Below are positions 24,699 to 32,460 of a DNA stretch of 35,525 bases, in pieces. Position 1 is the stretch's first letter, and each line of letters opens with the position of its first letter. Origin of the DNA: an uncultured Negativicutes bacterium (GTDB taxonomy: Bacteria > Bacillota > Negativicutes > Acidaminococcales > Acidaminococcaceae); NCBI GenBank assembly GCA_947074185.1, contig CAMTOO010000013.1:1-35525 (forward strand). The letters run 5' to 3'. The notes below the pieces were generated by a model that was given only the letters and a program-made list of their open reading frames with translations, made no database searches and had not been told where the DNA came from. Both the position numbers and the translations under genes were made by a program.

Positions 24699-25928
24699 TT
24701 ATTTTCCTAGTTCTTCTTCGATCATTGTATCTACAGAAGTACGCCATTTAAGGATTGCTGCAATAATAAGACTTACTACAAACATTCCTGAGAATACATA
24801 AAGTGTTATGGAGTAGCTGTTACTAGTTTCTTTTACATAAGATACTAGCAGTGGTCCTGCAATTCCTGCCATAGCCCAAGCGGTAAGAATTTTACCGTGG
24901 ATAGCACTAAGTTCTTTTGTTCCGAATAAATCACTTAGATATGCTGGCATACAGGAGAAGCCTGCACCGTAACAGGAGATTATAATATAAACAATAAGTT
25001 GGAATAAGAATAAAGTAGTTGTTTGGGCTAATAAATAGAAAGCTGCTATTTCGATTACAAAGAATAATACGTAAACAGTACTACGACCGATATAATCTGA
25101 TACAGTTGACCAAGCTATGCGCCCAAAACCATTTACTAAGCCTATAATACCAACCATTGACGCAGCGGCCATTGGTGACATTTTTACGACTTCTTGAGCC
25201 ATCGGAGATGCTACTGCTAAAAGCCCGATGCCACAAGTAATGTTTGTAAAGAATATCCACCAAAGAGCATAGAACTGCCAAGTTTTACTTGCTTCACTTG
25301 CTGTAAATTGTTTGGCTGGAAGGATACTTTTTATTGAAGGATCAGTTACTACAGGTTGTGGTGCTACTGGTGGTGGCTCTAAATATAGTGAAGATGGCAC
25401 CATAACAGCAATGTAAATACATGCTAGAATAACAAAGTTTGGTATAAGTCCAAATTTAGCAATTAAAAATTGCATTAGTGGTCCTGCTACTAAGCTTGCA
25501 AAGCCAAAACCCATGATGGCAAGACCGGTTGCAAAGCCGCGATGTTTAGGAAACCATTTTACTAAGGTGGATACAGGTGTGATATAACCAACACCTAGTC
25601 CGATACCGCCAATACATCCATAAAAGAGATATAGTAAGTATAGGTTTTTAAAGTATAGTGCAAGAGCTGAACCTAGCATGCCTAGTCCGAAGAAGGCAGT
25701 TGCTACAAGTCCGCTTTTGCGTGGACCGTGCTTTTCAACATAGCCACCCAAAAAGCCAGCTGAAAGTCCTAAAAATAAAATTGCGATGGAAAATGTCCAG
25801 GTAGTTTCTTTAAGAGTAAACCCCATACTTTCCATAATTGGTTTGGTTAAAACACTCCATGCATAAACGCTGCCTATGCAGATGTGGATCCCTACCGCTG
25901 ATAATGCTATGAGCCATTTGTTTTTCAT
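24699..25928 (-). CDS. MFS transporter of the oxalate/formate antiporter (OFA) family
   Basis: A 409-residue major-facilitator protein with 12 membrane helices and a central loop (about 188-212). The start WLIALSAVGIHICIGSVYAWSVLTKPI and the segment GFATGLAIMGFGFASLVAGPLMQ are typical of OxlT-like OFA proteins. OxlT swaps oxalate for formate, but most family members have no tested substrate. GGGGAG precedes the start. The decisive context is the leader: a ZTP riboswitch with a terminator, which normally controls purine and one-carbon genes. That suggests formate or a related one-carbon or carboxylate substrate; this is inference. It is a single-gene transcript convergent with rlmH. Confidence 0.9.
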   Translation of the reverse strand: MKNKWLIALSAVGIHICIGSVYAWSVLTKPIMESMGFTLKETTWTFSIAILFLGLSAGFLGGYVEKHGPRKSGLVATAFFGLGMLGSALALYFKNLYLLYLFYGCIGGIGLGVGYITPVSTLVKWFPKHRGFATGLAIMGFGFASLVAGPLMQFLIAKFGLIPNFVILACIYIAVMVPSSLYLEPPPVAPQPVVTDPSIKSILPAKQFTASEASKTWQFYALWWIFFTNITCGIGLLAVASPMAQEVVKMSPMAAASMVGIIGLVNGFGRIAWSTVSDYIGRSTVYVLFFVIEIAAFYLLAQTTTLFLFQLIVYIIISCYGAGFSCMPAYLSDLFGTKELSAIHGKILTAWAMAGIAGPLLVSYVKETSNSYSITLYVFSGMFVVSLIIAAILKWRTSVDTMIEEELGK

Positions 25929-25970
25929 CTTAATCTCCCCTTTTTAAGATAAGTCGCATCTGCGTTAGCA

Positions 25971-26080
25971 ATAAAAAAACGCCTGAGCAGAATTTCTCGC
26001 CCAGACGGTCGGCATTAATTAAAAATATTGTGGTTCACGTGGTTTATTCCACTTTATCCGTCAGTTCCACAATATGTAGT
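25971..26080 (-). promoter_or_regulatory. ZTP (pfl) riboswitch with overlapping intrinsic terminator
   Basis: Read on the minus strand: P1 is ATATTGTGG (26075-26067) with CCACAATAT (26033-26025); within it lie ACTGACGGA and a P2 hairpin GTGG-AATAAA-CCAC (26052-26039). After an AT-rich linker comes GCCGACCGTCTGGGC. GACGG (26062-26058) and CCGTC (26008-26004) can form the pseudoknot, and the CTGGGC box matches the ZTP-aptamer 3' element. GTCTGGGC (26006-25999) can instead pair with GCTCAGGC (25988-25981) followed by TTTTTT, a terminator. Ligand binding would keep the pseudoknot and block termination, so an ON switch is expected. Identified from remembered consensus and pairing, not by covariance search. 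Confidence 0.85.
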
Positions 26081-26091
26081 AGTATATTTTT

Positions 26092-26119
26092 ATTATAACA
26101 ACTAATTGTAGTATGTCAA
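26092..26119 (-). promoter_or_regulatory. Promoter of the ZTP-riboswitch/OFA transcript
   Basis: On the minus strand TTGACA (26119-26114) and TATAAT (26097-26092) are 16 bases apart, both perfect hexamers. Transcription would start near 26085, just before the aptamer. Confidence 0.8.
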
Positions 26120-26137
26120 GCAAATTAAAAAAATATA

Positions 26138-26146
26138 TGCTATAAT
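26138..26146 (+). promoter_or_regulatory. Extended -10 promoter for the barnase gene
   Basis: TGC plus TATAAT about 60 bases upstream of the barnase start. It is divergent from the OFA promoter, with the minus-strand -35 box only about 20 bases away, so the two could influence each other. Confidence 0.5.
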
Positions 26147-26207
26147 ATTGAAAAGTATTAAAAATGATACACTTTTTATGATAATAAGTCGAAGGTTTGG
26201 TGAAAAA

Positions 26208-26723
26208 ATGAAAAAAATATTTGCGATATTAATGGTTTTAGTGTTTGCATTAAGCGTAGTAGCAGGTTGTGGCAGCGAAAAAGCAGAACAAACGCCTGCA
26301 AAGGTTAGCGCTAGTACGGCAGCAACTAAAAAAGACTCAAATAAAAAGGCTGAGCAGACAGAACGCCAAAATAAATCTGCTAATATTCGTGAAAATGGCG
26401 AATATACAGATAAAGACAGTGTTGCAGCTTATATAAACACTTACAAAAAACTTCCGTCTAACTTTATTACTAAGAAAGAAGCAGAAAAATTAGGTTGGAA
26501 GAAAAATGGTACGTTAGATAAGGTTGCTCCTGGTAAAAGCATTGGTGGAGACCATTTTGGTAACTTTGAAAAACAAGTCCCAAGTAAAGATGGTAGAAAA
26601 TGGAAAGAATGCGATATTAATTATAAAAAAGGTAATAGAGGTAAGTATCGAATAGTATTTTCTAACGATGGTTTAATTTACTATTCTGATGATCACTACA
26701 AGACCTTTAGCAAACTTTATTAG
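26208..26723 (+). CDS. Barnase-family ribonuclease with lipoprotein signal
   Basis: A guanyl-preferring ribonuclease of the barnase (N1/T1) family. Residues about 63-171 track barnase closely (KLPSNFITKKEAEKLGW, VAPGKSIGGDHFGNFE). The catalytic residues are kept: Glu134 (barnase Glu73, in WKE), Arg144 (Arg83), Arg148 (Arg87) and His163 (His102). Unlike secreted barnase, the N-terminus MKKIFAILMVLVFALSVVAGC is a lipoprotein signal with Cys21, followed by a Lys/Gln/Ala/Ser spacer. ATG 26208 gives this signal; an in-frame start at 26148 would put 20 residues in front of it. A barstar gene follows after 16 bases. The mature enzyme would be tethered to a membrane outside the cytoplasm; whether it faces outward is unknown. 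Confidence 0.94.
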   Translation: MKKIFAILMVLVFALSVVAGCGSEKAEQTPAKVSASTAATKKDSNKKAEQTERQNKSANIRENGEYTDKDSVAAYINTYKKLPSNFITKKEAEKLGWKKNGTLDKVAPGKSIGGDHFGNFEKQVPSKDGRKWKECDINYKKGNRGKYRIVFSNDGLIYYSDDHYKTFSKLY

Positions 26724-26739
26724 TAGAGGAGCAATTACT

Positions 26740-27009
26740 ATGGAAAAAATTACATTAGATATAGAAAAAATGAAAACTCCTGAAGCAGCTCATAGATATT
26801 TAAGAGATGCATTAAATTTCCCGAAATATTATGGTGAAAATTTAGATGCCTTAAATGATTGCTTAGGAGATATAGATAAACCACTTTTGGTTAAAATTCC
26901 GAAAGCTCTCAAAAGTAAGAAGTATTTAGGTGAATATGGCGAAAGAATTATTGAAGTATTTCTTTTTGCTGAGGAAGAAAATTTAATGTTAAAGATTGAA
27001 GTTAAATAG
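26740..27009 (+). CDS. Barstar-family ribonuclease inhibitor
   Basis: An 89-residue cytoplasmic inhibitor that plugs the barnase active site. KYYGENLDALNDCLGD is nearly the barstar inhibitory helix (YYGENLDALWDCL), with Asp36 and Asp40 matching barstar Asp35 and Asp39. The length equals that of barstar. AGAGGAG precedes the ATG, which I prefer over an upstream in-frame start at 26689 inside the barnase gene. It protects the producer before export of the nuclease. It is placed directly after its partner, and the MATE gene starts 7 bases later, so all three are probably one transcript. Confidence 0.95.
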   Translation: MEKITLDIEKMKTPEAAHRYLRDALNFPKYYGENLDALNDCLGDIDKPLLVKIPKALKSKKYLGEYGERIIEVFLFAEEENLMLKIEVK

Positions 27010-27016
27010 GTGAAAA

Positions 27017-28378
27017 ATGTTGAATCTAGCGAATAGATTATTTGGGACTGACTTTTCTAATAAAGTCAGTTATCTTTTTAGTATAATTATCCCTATTTTC
27101 ATTACTCAGATAACTATTGTAGGGATGAATTTTTTTGATGCTTCTATGAGTGGACATGCAAGTGCAACTGATTTAGCAGGTGCTGCGATTGCTGGTAATT
27201 TGTGGATGCCAATATTTACTGGGATTAATGGCATATTAATAGCTACAATTCCGCTTGTGGCACACTTAATAGGTGGAAATGAAAAGCATCGTATAGGGGA
27301 ACTTGTACAACATGGTTTTGTTTTAGCTGTTGGGATTGCAGTTGCTGTTATTATCTTTGGATTTGTAAGTATTGAATATGTTTTAGAAGAACTTAAACTA
27401 GAACAACAAGTTGCTTATGTGGCGCGTTATTATTTGCTAGCGATAGCTTTTGGTGTTGTTCCATTCTTTCTTACTACAGTTATGCGTTCTATTTTAGATG
27501 TTTTTGGTGATACTAAAGTAACAATGAAAATATTTTTGTGCGCATTACCTATTAATGCTGTACTAAACTATATCTTTATTTTTGGCAAATTAGGAGTCCC
27601 AGCTTTTGGTGGTATAGGTGCAGGTATTGCAACCTCTATTACTTACTGGATTCTATTTTTTATGTTTACAAGGGTATGTTTGCAGGTGCCTCAGTATAAA
27701 GAACTAAATATTTTTGTTAGTAAGCTGGAAATTAAAGGTAAATTAATAAAGGAATACCTACGAGTAGGCATTCCTTTAGGTGCTGCAATTTTTATGGAAA
27801 CAAGTATTTTCTGTGTTATTGCATTTTTTATTGCTAAATTTGGTACAGAAATAATAGCTGCAAATCAGGCAGCTCTAAATGTTTCAACACTTTTTTATAT
27901 GATTCCGCTAAGTATAAGTATGGGACTAACAATAGTTGTAGGCGTTGAAGCAGGTGCTAAACGCTGGACTACTGCTAAAGAGTATGGAAATCTAGGTTTA
28001 ACTTTTAATCTTACCTGTGCAGCAATGCTTCCATTTATAGTTTATTTTTCGCGTAATATTATTGCAGGATTTTATTCTACAGATCCTGCGGTAACAAGTA
28101 AAATTGTTGAATTGTTATTTTACGCTATATTTTTCCAAATGGCAGATGCTATAGCTGTACCAATACAAGGTATTTTGCGTGGTTATAAAGATGTAAAACC
28201 AGCATTTTACGCAAGTATGGTGGCCTATTGGATTATAGCTTTACCACTAGGAGCATTTTTAGATTATTACTTACAACAAGGAGCAATATCTTACTGGATT
28301 GGTCTTGATGCAGGGGTATTTGTCTCAGCTTTAGTATTAGCAGTTAGATTGCGCTGGACACGTAAGCAGTTTATTTAG
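27017..28378 (+). CDS. MATE-family multidrug/cation efflux transporter
   Basis: A 453-residue inner-membrane protein with 12 helices in two halves. MATE landmarks include IFITQITIVGMNFFDASMSGHASATDLAGAAIAGN at the start, PLVAHLIGGNE, and in the second half AANQAALNVSTLFYMIPLSISMGL. NorM-type MATE proteins use sodium or proton gradients to expel cationic drugs and metabolites. AGGTGAAAA precedes the ATG. It is only 7 bases after barstar; a link to the ribonuclease is unproven and the placement may be chance. Its last 8 bases overlap the end of the convergent cupin gene, with no terminator between them. Confidence 0.93.
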   Translation: MLNLANRLFGTDFSNKVSYLFSIIIPIFITQITIVGMNFFDASMSGHASATDLAGAAIAGNLWMPIFTGINGILIATIPLVAHLIGGNEKHRIGELVQHGFVLAVGIAVAVIIFGFVSIEYVLEELKLEQQVAYVARYYLLAIAFGVVPFFLTTVMRSILDVFGDTKVTMKIFLCALPINAVLNYIFIFGKLGVPAFGGIGAGIATSITYWILFFMFTRVCLQVPQYKELNIFVSKLEIKGKLIKEYLRVGIPLGAAIFMETSIFCVIAFFIAKFGTEIIAANQAALNVSTLFYMIPLSISMGLTIVVGVEAGAKRWTTAKEYGNLGLTFNLTCAAMLPFIVYFSRNIIAGFYSTDPAVTSKIVELLFYAIFFQMADAIAVPIQGILRGYKDVKPAFYASMVAYWIIALPLGAFLDYYLQQGAISYWIGLDAGVFVSALVLAVRLRWTRKQFI

Positions 28379-28724
28379 GTAAGTTTGAAATAAGAGCAAT
28401 AAGAACTAGGTCTGTAGTACCAATGTTTTTGATGCCATGACCTTCTCCTGCTGCAGTGAAAGTACTCATGCCAGGAGTAAGAATAATCGTTTCTTGGTTG
28501 TTATCACAATATTCTCCAGTGCCTTCTAAAACGTAATAAGTTTCGTTATTAGTTTCATGCATATGGTATCCAAGAGAACAACCAGGATGGAATATTACTC
28601 TAGCAAACATTGCGTTTTGGCCTTGGAAGAGGCTTGGATCAATAAGGTGTTCGATGACAGTATAGCCTTCACCACCAGCTCTTTTTTCAAAAAATTCTAT
28701 TTTGCGATCTTTAATTACAGGCAT
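28371..28724 (-). CDS. Small cupin-domain protein
   Basis: A 117-residue single-domain cupin with the metal site His54, His56, Glu61 (GYHMHETNNETYYVLEG) and His96 (GEGHGIKNIG), the 3-His/1-Glu pattern. Such small cupins may be isomerases, dioxygenases or sugar/metabolite sensors; the reaction cannot be named. AAGGAGG precedes the start. It is a lone minus-strand gene whose 3' end overlaps the MATE gene by 8 bases. Confidence 0.85.
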   Translation of the reverse strand: MPVIKDRKIEFFEKRAGGEGYTVIEHLIDPSLFQGQNAMFARVIFHPGCSLGYHMHETNNETYYVLEGTGEYCDNNQETIILTPGMSTFTAAGEGHGIKNIGTTDLVLIALISNLPK

Positions 28725-28845
28725 TTTTATTTCCTCCTTTAAAATTTATCTAGTTTAAATATTCGTGGAAATATGCTGAAATCCTGCTTAAATTAGTGGT
28801 TTATAAAACAAATAAAAATATTTCAAGAATTTTTCTATTTTTCTC

Positions 28846-28874
28846 TTTACAAATTTACCGTGTTAAAGTATAAT
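28846..28874 (+). promoter_or_regulatory. Promoter of the amino-acid ABC transporter operon
   Basis: TTTACA (28846-28851), a 17-base spacer and TATAAT (28869-28874), 32 bases before the first gene. Confidence 0.8.
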
Positions 28875-28906
28875 AAGGTCATGGAAAATTTAGGAGGGGT
28901 TTTAAA

Positions 28907-29674
28907 ATGAAAAAACTTTTATTAGTATTAATGACTTTATTAATGGCTGTGTCTATGATTACAGGCTGTGGTAACAGCGGTCCTAAAAAAATGGTAATAG
29001 GTTTAGATGATAACTTTGCACCAATGGGCTTCCGCAATGAAAAAAATGAAATTGTTGGTTTTGATATTGATATGGCAAGAGAAGCTTGTAAACGTGCAGG
29101 TCTTGAAGTAGAATTTAAGCCAATCGACTGGAGTGCTAAAGAAGCAGAACTTAATGGCAAACGTATTGATGCTATTTGGAATGGTTTCACAATGACTGCA
29201 CCTCGTCAAAAAGTAATTAGATTCTCTAAACCATATATGGATAATCGCCAAATTTTAGTAGTGCCTGCAAGTTCTACTATCAAAACAAAAGCAGATTTTG
29301 CTGGTAAAGTTTTGGCAGTACAAGATGATAGTACTGGTAGCATGATTATTGATGAAGATAAAGCATTACAAGGTACTTTAAAAGAGTACAAAAAATATCC
29401 GGATTTTGCAGCAGCATTTCTTGATATTGACTCTGGTCGTGTAGATGTATTAGTAGTTGATGAAGTACTTGCTCGTTATTACATGACTAAACAACCTGGT
29501 AAATACGTAGTTCTTGCTGAAGATATGGGTACGGAACAATTTGGTATTGGTTTCCGTAAAGAAGATAAAGAATTTGCTGATCGTATCGACAAGGTTTTGG
29601 ACGAAATGAAAAAAGACGGCACTGCTAAAAAAATTGCTGAACAGTGGTTTGGTGCTGACGTTATCAGTTATTAA
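28907..29674 (+). CDS. Amino-acid ABC transporter substrate-binding lipoprotein
   Basis: A 255-residue family 3 solute-binding protein. A lipoprotein signal (LLLVLMTLLMAVSMITGC, Cys21) is followed by the two-lobed binding domain: MVIGLDDNFAPMGFRNEKNE, VGFDIDMAREACKRAG, DAIWNGFTMTAPRQKVIRFS, VLAVQDDSTGSM and FGIGFRKEDKEFADRI. These are typical of polar amino acid binders (glutamine, cystine, arginine type); the Asp-Arg residues that hold the amino acid backbone are present, but the side chain specificity cannot be read. GGAGGGG precedes the ATG. It is the first gene of the operon and is separated from the permease by a hairpin. Confidence 0.95.
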   Translation: MKKLLLVLMTLLMAVSMITGCGNSGPKKMVIGLDDNFAPMGFRNEKNEIVGFDIDMAREACKRAGLEVEFKPIDWSAKEAELNGKRIDAIWNGFTMTAPRQKVIRFSKPYMDNRQILVVPASSTIKTKADFAGKVLAVQDDSTGSMIIDEDKALQGTLKEYKKYPDFAAAFLDIDSGRVDVLVVDEVLARYYMTKQPGKYVVLAEDMGTEQFGIGFRKEDKEFADRIDKVLDEMKKDGTAKKIAEQWFGADVISY

Positions 29675-29685
29675 TAGTACAACTT

Positions 29686-29713
29686 AGAGCGTTGGACTAA
29701 GTTCCAACGCTCT
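29686..29713 (+). terminator. Intra-operon hairpin between binding protein and permease
   Basis: AGAGCGTTGGA (29686-29696) pairs perfectly with TCCAACGCTCT (29703-29713). The T run behind it is broken (TTAAATTTTT), so it may be a leaky terminator or an RNA-stabilising stem, letting more binding protein than permease be made. Confidence 0.8.
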
Positions 29714-29739
29714 TTAAATTTTTAAAATCGGAGACAAGA

Positions 29740-30390
29740 ATGGATTACATTATTTCTATTATTCCTCAAATGTTATTGGGGACAGTTGACACTTTAAGAT
29801 TGTTTTTTGTGACGATAGTGCTATCTATACCTCTAGGTGTAGTACTCGCTTTAGGTAGAGTATCTTCCTTTAAAACCTTGCGTACCTGTATTAGCGGGTA
29901 TGTTTGTTTGTTACGCGGGACTCCATTAATGTTGCAATTATTATTTGTATATTATGGCTTGCCTTTTATTCCAGTAATTGGTATTCGTTTAGATGATTTT
30001 CCAGCAGCAATTTTTGCTTTCGTATTAAATTATGCTGCTTATTTTTGTGAAATTTTCCGTGCAGGTATTCAATCAATTCCTAAAGGACAGTATGAGGCCG
30101 CACAAACTTTGGGTATGAACTATGTTCAAACTATGAGAAGAATTGTTTTACCACAAGTACTTAAGGTTATTTTGCCACCAGTAAGTAATGAAACTATCAC
30201 TTTGGTAAAAGATACATCCCTTATTTACGTATTAGCTATGAATGATTTATTGCGTACTACTAGAAACTTAGTACAACGCGATTTCAATATAATGCCTTTT
30301 GTTGTTGCAGGTGTATTTTATTTGATTATGACAATGGTGTTGACTTATATGTTCGATAAACTAGAAAAGAAATTTTCCGTTTATGATTGA
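29740..30390 (+). CDS. Amino-acid ABC transporter permease
   Basis: A 216-residue inner-membrane permease of the HisM/GlnP type with about five helices. It carries [19 protein letters not shown] and the EAA loop with [21 protein letters not shown] that docks to the ATPase, followed by [17 protein letters not shown]. Such permeases function as homodimers when only one gene is present, as here. CGGAGA precedes the ATG. Confidence 0.95.
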   Translation: MDYIISIIPQMLLGTVDTLRLFFVTIVLSIPLGVVLALGRVSSFKTLRTCISGYVCLLRGTPLMLQLLFVYYGLPFIPVIGIRLDDFPAAIFAFVLNYAAYFCEIFRAGIQSIPKGQYEAAQTLGMNYVQTMRRIVLPQVLKVILPPVSNETITLVKDTSLIYVLAMNDLLRTTRNLVQRDFNIMPFVVAGVFYLIMTMVLTYMFDKLEKKFSVYD

Positions 30391-30401
30391 TGAGGTATGA
30401 G

Positions 30402-31163
30402 ATGAAAAAAATTGATGCACGTAATATAATTAAAAACTTTGGCAACTTAGAAGTGCTTAAAGGTATTGATCTAGAGGTAAATGAAGGCGAAGTAGTTGCA
30501 GTTATTGGTCCATCTGGCTCAGGTAAAAGTACCTTGCTTCGTTGCTTAAATAAGCTAGAGATTATTAACCAAGGAACGATTATTATTGATGGTGAAACTT
30601 TAGTTGATACAGACGCAAAAGGTGAACCAAAATATGCTTCAGGTGAAGCTGCAACTAAAATTATTTGTAAAATGGGTATGGTTTTCCAACAGTTTAACCT
30701 TTTCCCTCATATGACTGTATTAGAAAATTTGATTGAAGCTCCTGTAAATGTGCAAAAGCGTGATGTTGCAGAAGTTACTAAGGAAGCTGAAATCCTTTTA
30801 GAAAAAGTAGGCTTATCTGATAAAAGAGATGTTTATCCTCGTAAACTTAGCGGCGGTCAACAACAGCGTGTTGCTATTGCTAGAGCACTTGCAATGAAGC
30901 CGGATATTATGCTTTTTGACGAACCAACGTCTTCTTTAGATCCAGAGCTTACTGGTGAAGTTCTAAAAACGATGCGTAATTTGGCAGAAGATAGAATGAC
31001 TATGGTTGTTGTTACTCATGAAATGGGTTTTGCTCGTGAAGTTGCAACTAAAGTTATGTTTATGGCAGATGGTATTGTGCAAGAACAGGGATGTCCTGAG
31101 GAATTATTCACTAATCCTAAAAATGAGCGTTTACAAGCATTCTTGCAAAAAGTATTACATTAG
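30402..31163 (+). CDS. Amino-acid ABC transporter ATP-binding protein (GlnQ type)
   Basis: A 253-residue ATPase. Walker A is GPSGSGKST (about 36-44), the Q-loop lies in [17 protein letters not shown], the signature is [16 protein letters not shown], Walker B is [14 protein letters not shown], and the switch histidine is in [10 protein letters not shown]. The family pattern of a polar amino acid importer is complete. ATG 30402 follows GAGGT by 5 bases; an ATG at 30387 that overlaps the permease stop would add five residues. It ends 15 bases before queC. Confidence 0.95.
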   Translation: MKKIDARNIIKNFGNLEVLKGIDLEVNEGEVVAVIGPSGSGKSTLLRCLNKLEIINQGTIIIDGETLVDTDAKGEPKYASGEAATKIICKMGMVFQQFNLFPHMTVLENLIEAPVNVQKRDVAEVTKEAEILLEKVGLSDKRDVYPRKLSGGQQQRVAIARALAMKPDIMLFDEPTSSLDPELTGEVLKTMRNLAEDRMTMVVVTHEMGFAREVATKVMFMADGIVQEQGCPEELFTNPKNERLQAFLQKVLH

Positions 31164-31178
31164 AAAGAGATGTATACA

Positions 31179-31868
31179 ATGAAAAAAGGAATTGTTTTAA
31201 GTAGCGGAGGAATTGATTCTACTACTTGTTTAGGAGTTGCCATTAAGGAGTTAGGTGTAGAAAATGTTGTATCTGTATCTATTGACTATGGGCAAAAGCA
31301 TAAAAAGGAACTATTACAAGCACAGAAAATAGCTGATTATTATGGCATTAAAAATTACGTATTTAATATTGCGCAAATTCTTCAATATAGTAATTGTCCG
31401 TTATTAGCTTCTTCAACTGAGGAAATAAAACATAAAAGTTATGCTCAGCAGATTGAAGAAGAAGGCGAAGGAATGGTAAGTACATATGTTCCTTTTAGAA
31501 ACGGCTTATTTTTATCTGTTTCAGCAAGTTTAGCAATGAGTATCTTTAAGGATGATGATGTGGGTATTTATATTGGTGCGCATGCAGATGATGCGGCAGG
31601 TAGTGCTTACGCAGACTGCTCAGAAGAATTTGTTGCAACGATGAGTAAAGCGATAAGTATTGGAACATATAGTAAAGTGCAAATTGTAGCACCTTTAGTG
31701 ACTTTTAATAAAGCTGAGGTTGTAAGGCTTGGATTAGAACTAAAAGTACCATATAATTTAACATGGTCTTGTTACGAGGGCGAGGCAAATCCTTGCGGTA
31801 GTTGTGGCACTTGTATTGATAGAGCAAATGCATTTAAAGTAAATGGAGTAGAAGATCCAGTAAAATAA
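31179..31868 (+). CDS. queC: 7-cyano-7-deazaguanine synthase
   Basis: QueC turns 7-carboxy-7-deazaguanine into preQ0 using ATP and ammonia, a step in queuosine tRNA modification. The 229-residue enzyme has the PP-loop LSSGGIDSTT (7-16), VSIDYGQKHKKEL, STYVPFRNGLFLS and a zinc-binding end with SCYEGEANPCGSCGTC. ATG 31179 is spaced 9 bases from GAAAGAG; an ATG at 31170 abuts that site. No queD, queE or queF is nearby, so the pathway is scattered or partly salvaged. It is probably read through from the ABC operon. No preQ1 riboswitch was seen. Confidence 0.94.
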   Translation: MKKGIVLSSGGIDSTTCLGVAIKELGVENVVSVSIDYGQKHKKELLQAQKIADYYGIKNYVFNIAQILQYSNCPLLASSTEEIKHKSYAQQIEEEGEGMVSTYVPFRNGLFLSVSASLAMSIFKDDDVGIYIGAHADDAAGSAYADCSEEFVATMSKAISIGTYSKVQIVAPLVTFNKAEVVRLGLELKVPYNLTWSCYEGEANPCGSCGTCIDRANAFKVNGVEDPVK

Positions 31869-31874
31869 AACTAA

Positions 31875-31929
31875 AAAAGCCATAGGCTGACAGGTGAATT
31901 CTAATTGAACCTGAAAGCCTATGGCTTTT
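31875..31929. terminator. Nested hairpin A after queC
   Basis: AAAAGCCATAGGCT (31875-31888) pairs perfectly with AGCCTATGGCTTTT (31916-31929); inside, CAGGT pairs with ACCTG. The A and T ends make it able to terminate in either direction. It is the first of two adjacent hairpins with similar loops. Confidence 0.85.
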
Positions 31930-31941
31930 GATTGTAGTCAT

Positions 31942-32002
31942 AAATAAACATATAGGGCTAGAGGTGAATTTGATTTGAACCTAAAGCCCTATATGTTTAT
32001 TT
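31942..32002. terminator. Nested hairpin B before the thioesterase stop
   Basis: AAATAAACATATAGGGCT (31942-31959) pairs perfectly over 18 bases with the segment at 31985-32002; inside, AGGT pairs with ACCT. Its loop (AGGTGAATTTGATTTGAACC) closely matches that of hairpin A. It can end the minus-strand thioesterase transcript. Confidence 0.85.
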
Positions 32003-32014
32003 TATTATTAATAT

Positions 32015-32404
32015 TTATTTTGCAGCAACTTTACTCATGAATTTCTCTCTGTCTATTACAAAGCGTTCATGTACGCCAATGCCGATAGTTTCTTTTTCGT
32101 CTTTTGCAGAAACTTTAAAAGTAAGCTTGCGACCTTCCACAAGAATAAGTTCAGCAGTTGCTGTTACCTTCATGTTAGCAGGAGTTGCTGCATCATGAGA
32201 AGTATCCATTCTAATACCAACGCTACTTGTTCCTGCATCTAGACATTCACCAATAGCATTACAAGCAGCTTTTTCCATGAGCGCAATCATAGATGGTGTT
32301 GCAAAAACTTCTAAATCACCACTTCCCATAGTAATTGCAAAATTACTGGAGTCTACAATAGTAGCAGCAGTGCCGATAAGACCAACTTTTAATTCCATTG
32401 TCAT
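32015..32404 (-). CDS. Hotdog-fold thioesterase, fluoroacetyl-CoA-thioesterase-like (FlK family)
   Basis: A 129-residue single hotdog protein. The FlK catalytic set Thr42-Glu50-His76 is matched here by Thr36 (FATPSMIAL), Glu44 (LMEKAA) and His70 (TSHDAATP) with identical spacing (8 and 26). FlK hydrolyses fluoroacetyl-CoA in Streptomyces cattleya; the many relatives in gut bacteria are thought to act on small acyl-CoAs, so fluoroacetate itself need not be the substrate. GAGGT lies 8 bases before the start. It is divergent from an acyl-CoA ligase, which fits acyl-CoA turnover. Confidence 0.87.
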   Translation of the reverse strand: MTMELKVGLIGTAATIVDSSNFAITMGSGDLEVFATPSMIALMEKAACNAIGECLDAGTSSVGIRMDTSHDAATPANMKVTATAELILVEGRKLTFKVSAKDEKETIGIGVHERFVIDREKFMSKVAAK

Positions 32405-32460
32405 ATTTTATACCTCGTTTTCTTATTATTTATACTTATATATTAGCTTGCTTTTTTGCA

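Noticed and set aside
31165-31869. preQ1 riboswitch near queC
   Set aside because: There is only a 15-base gap from the upstream gene and no aptamer-like sequence.
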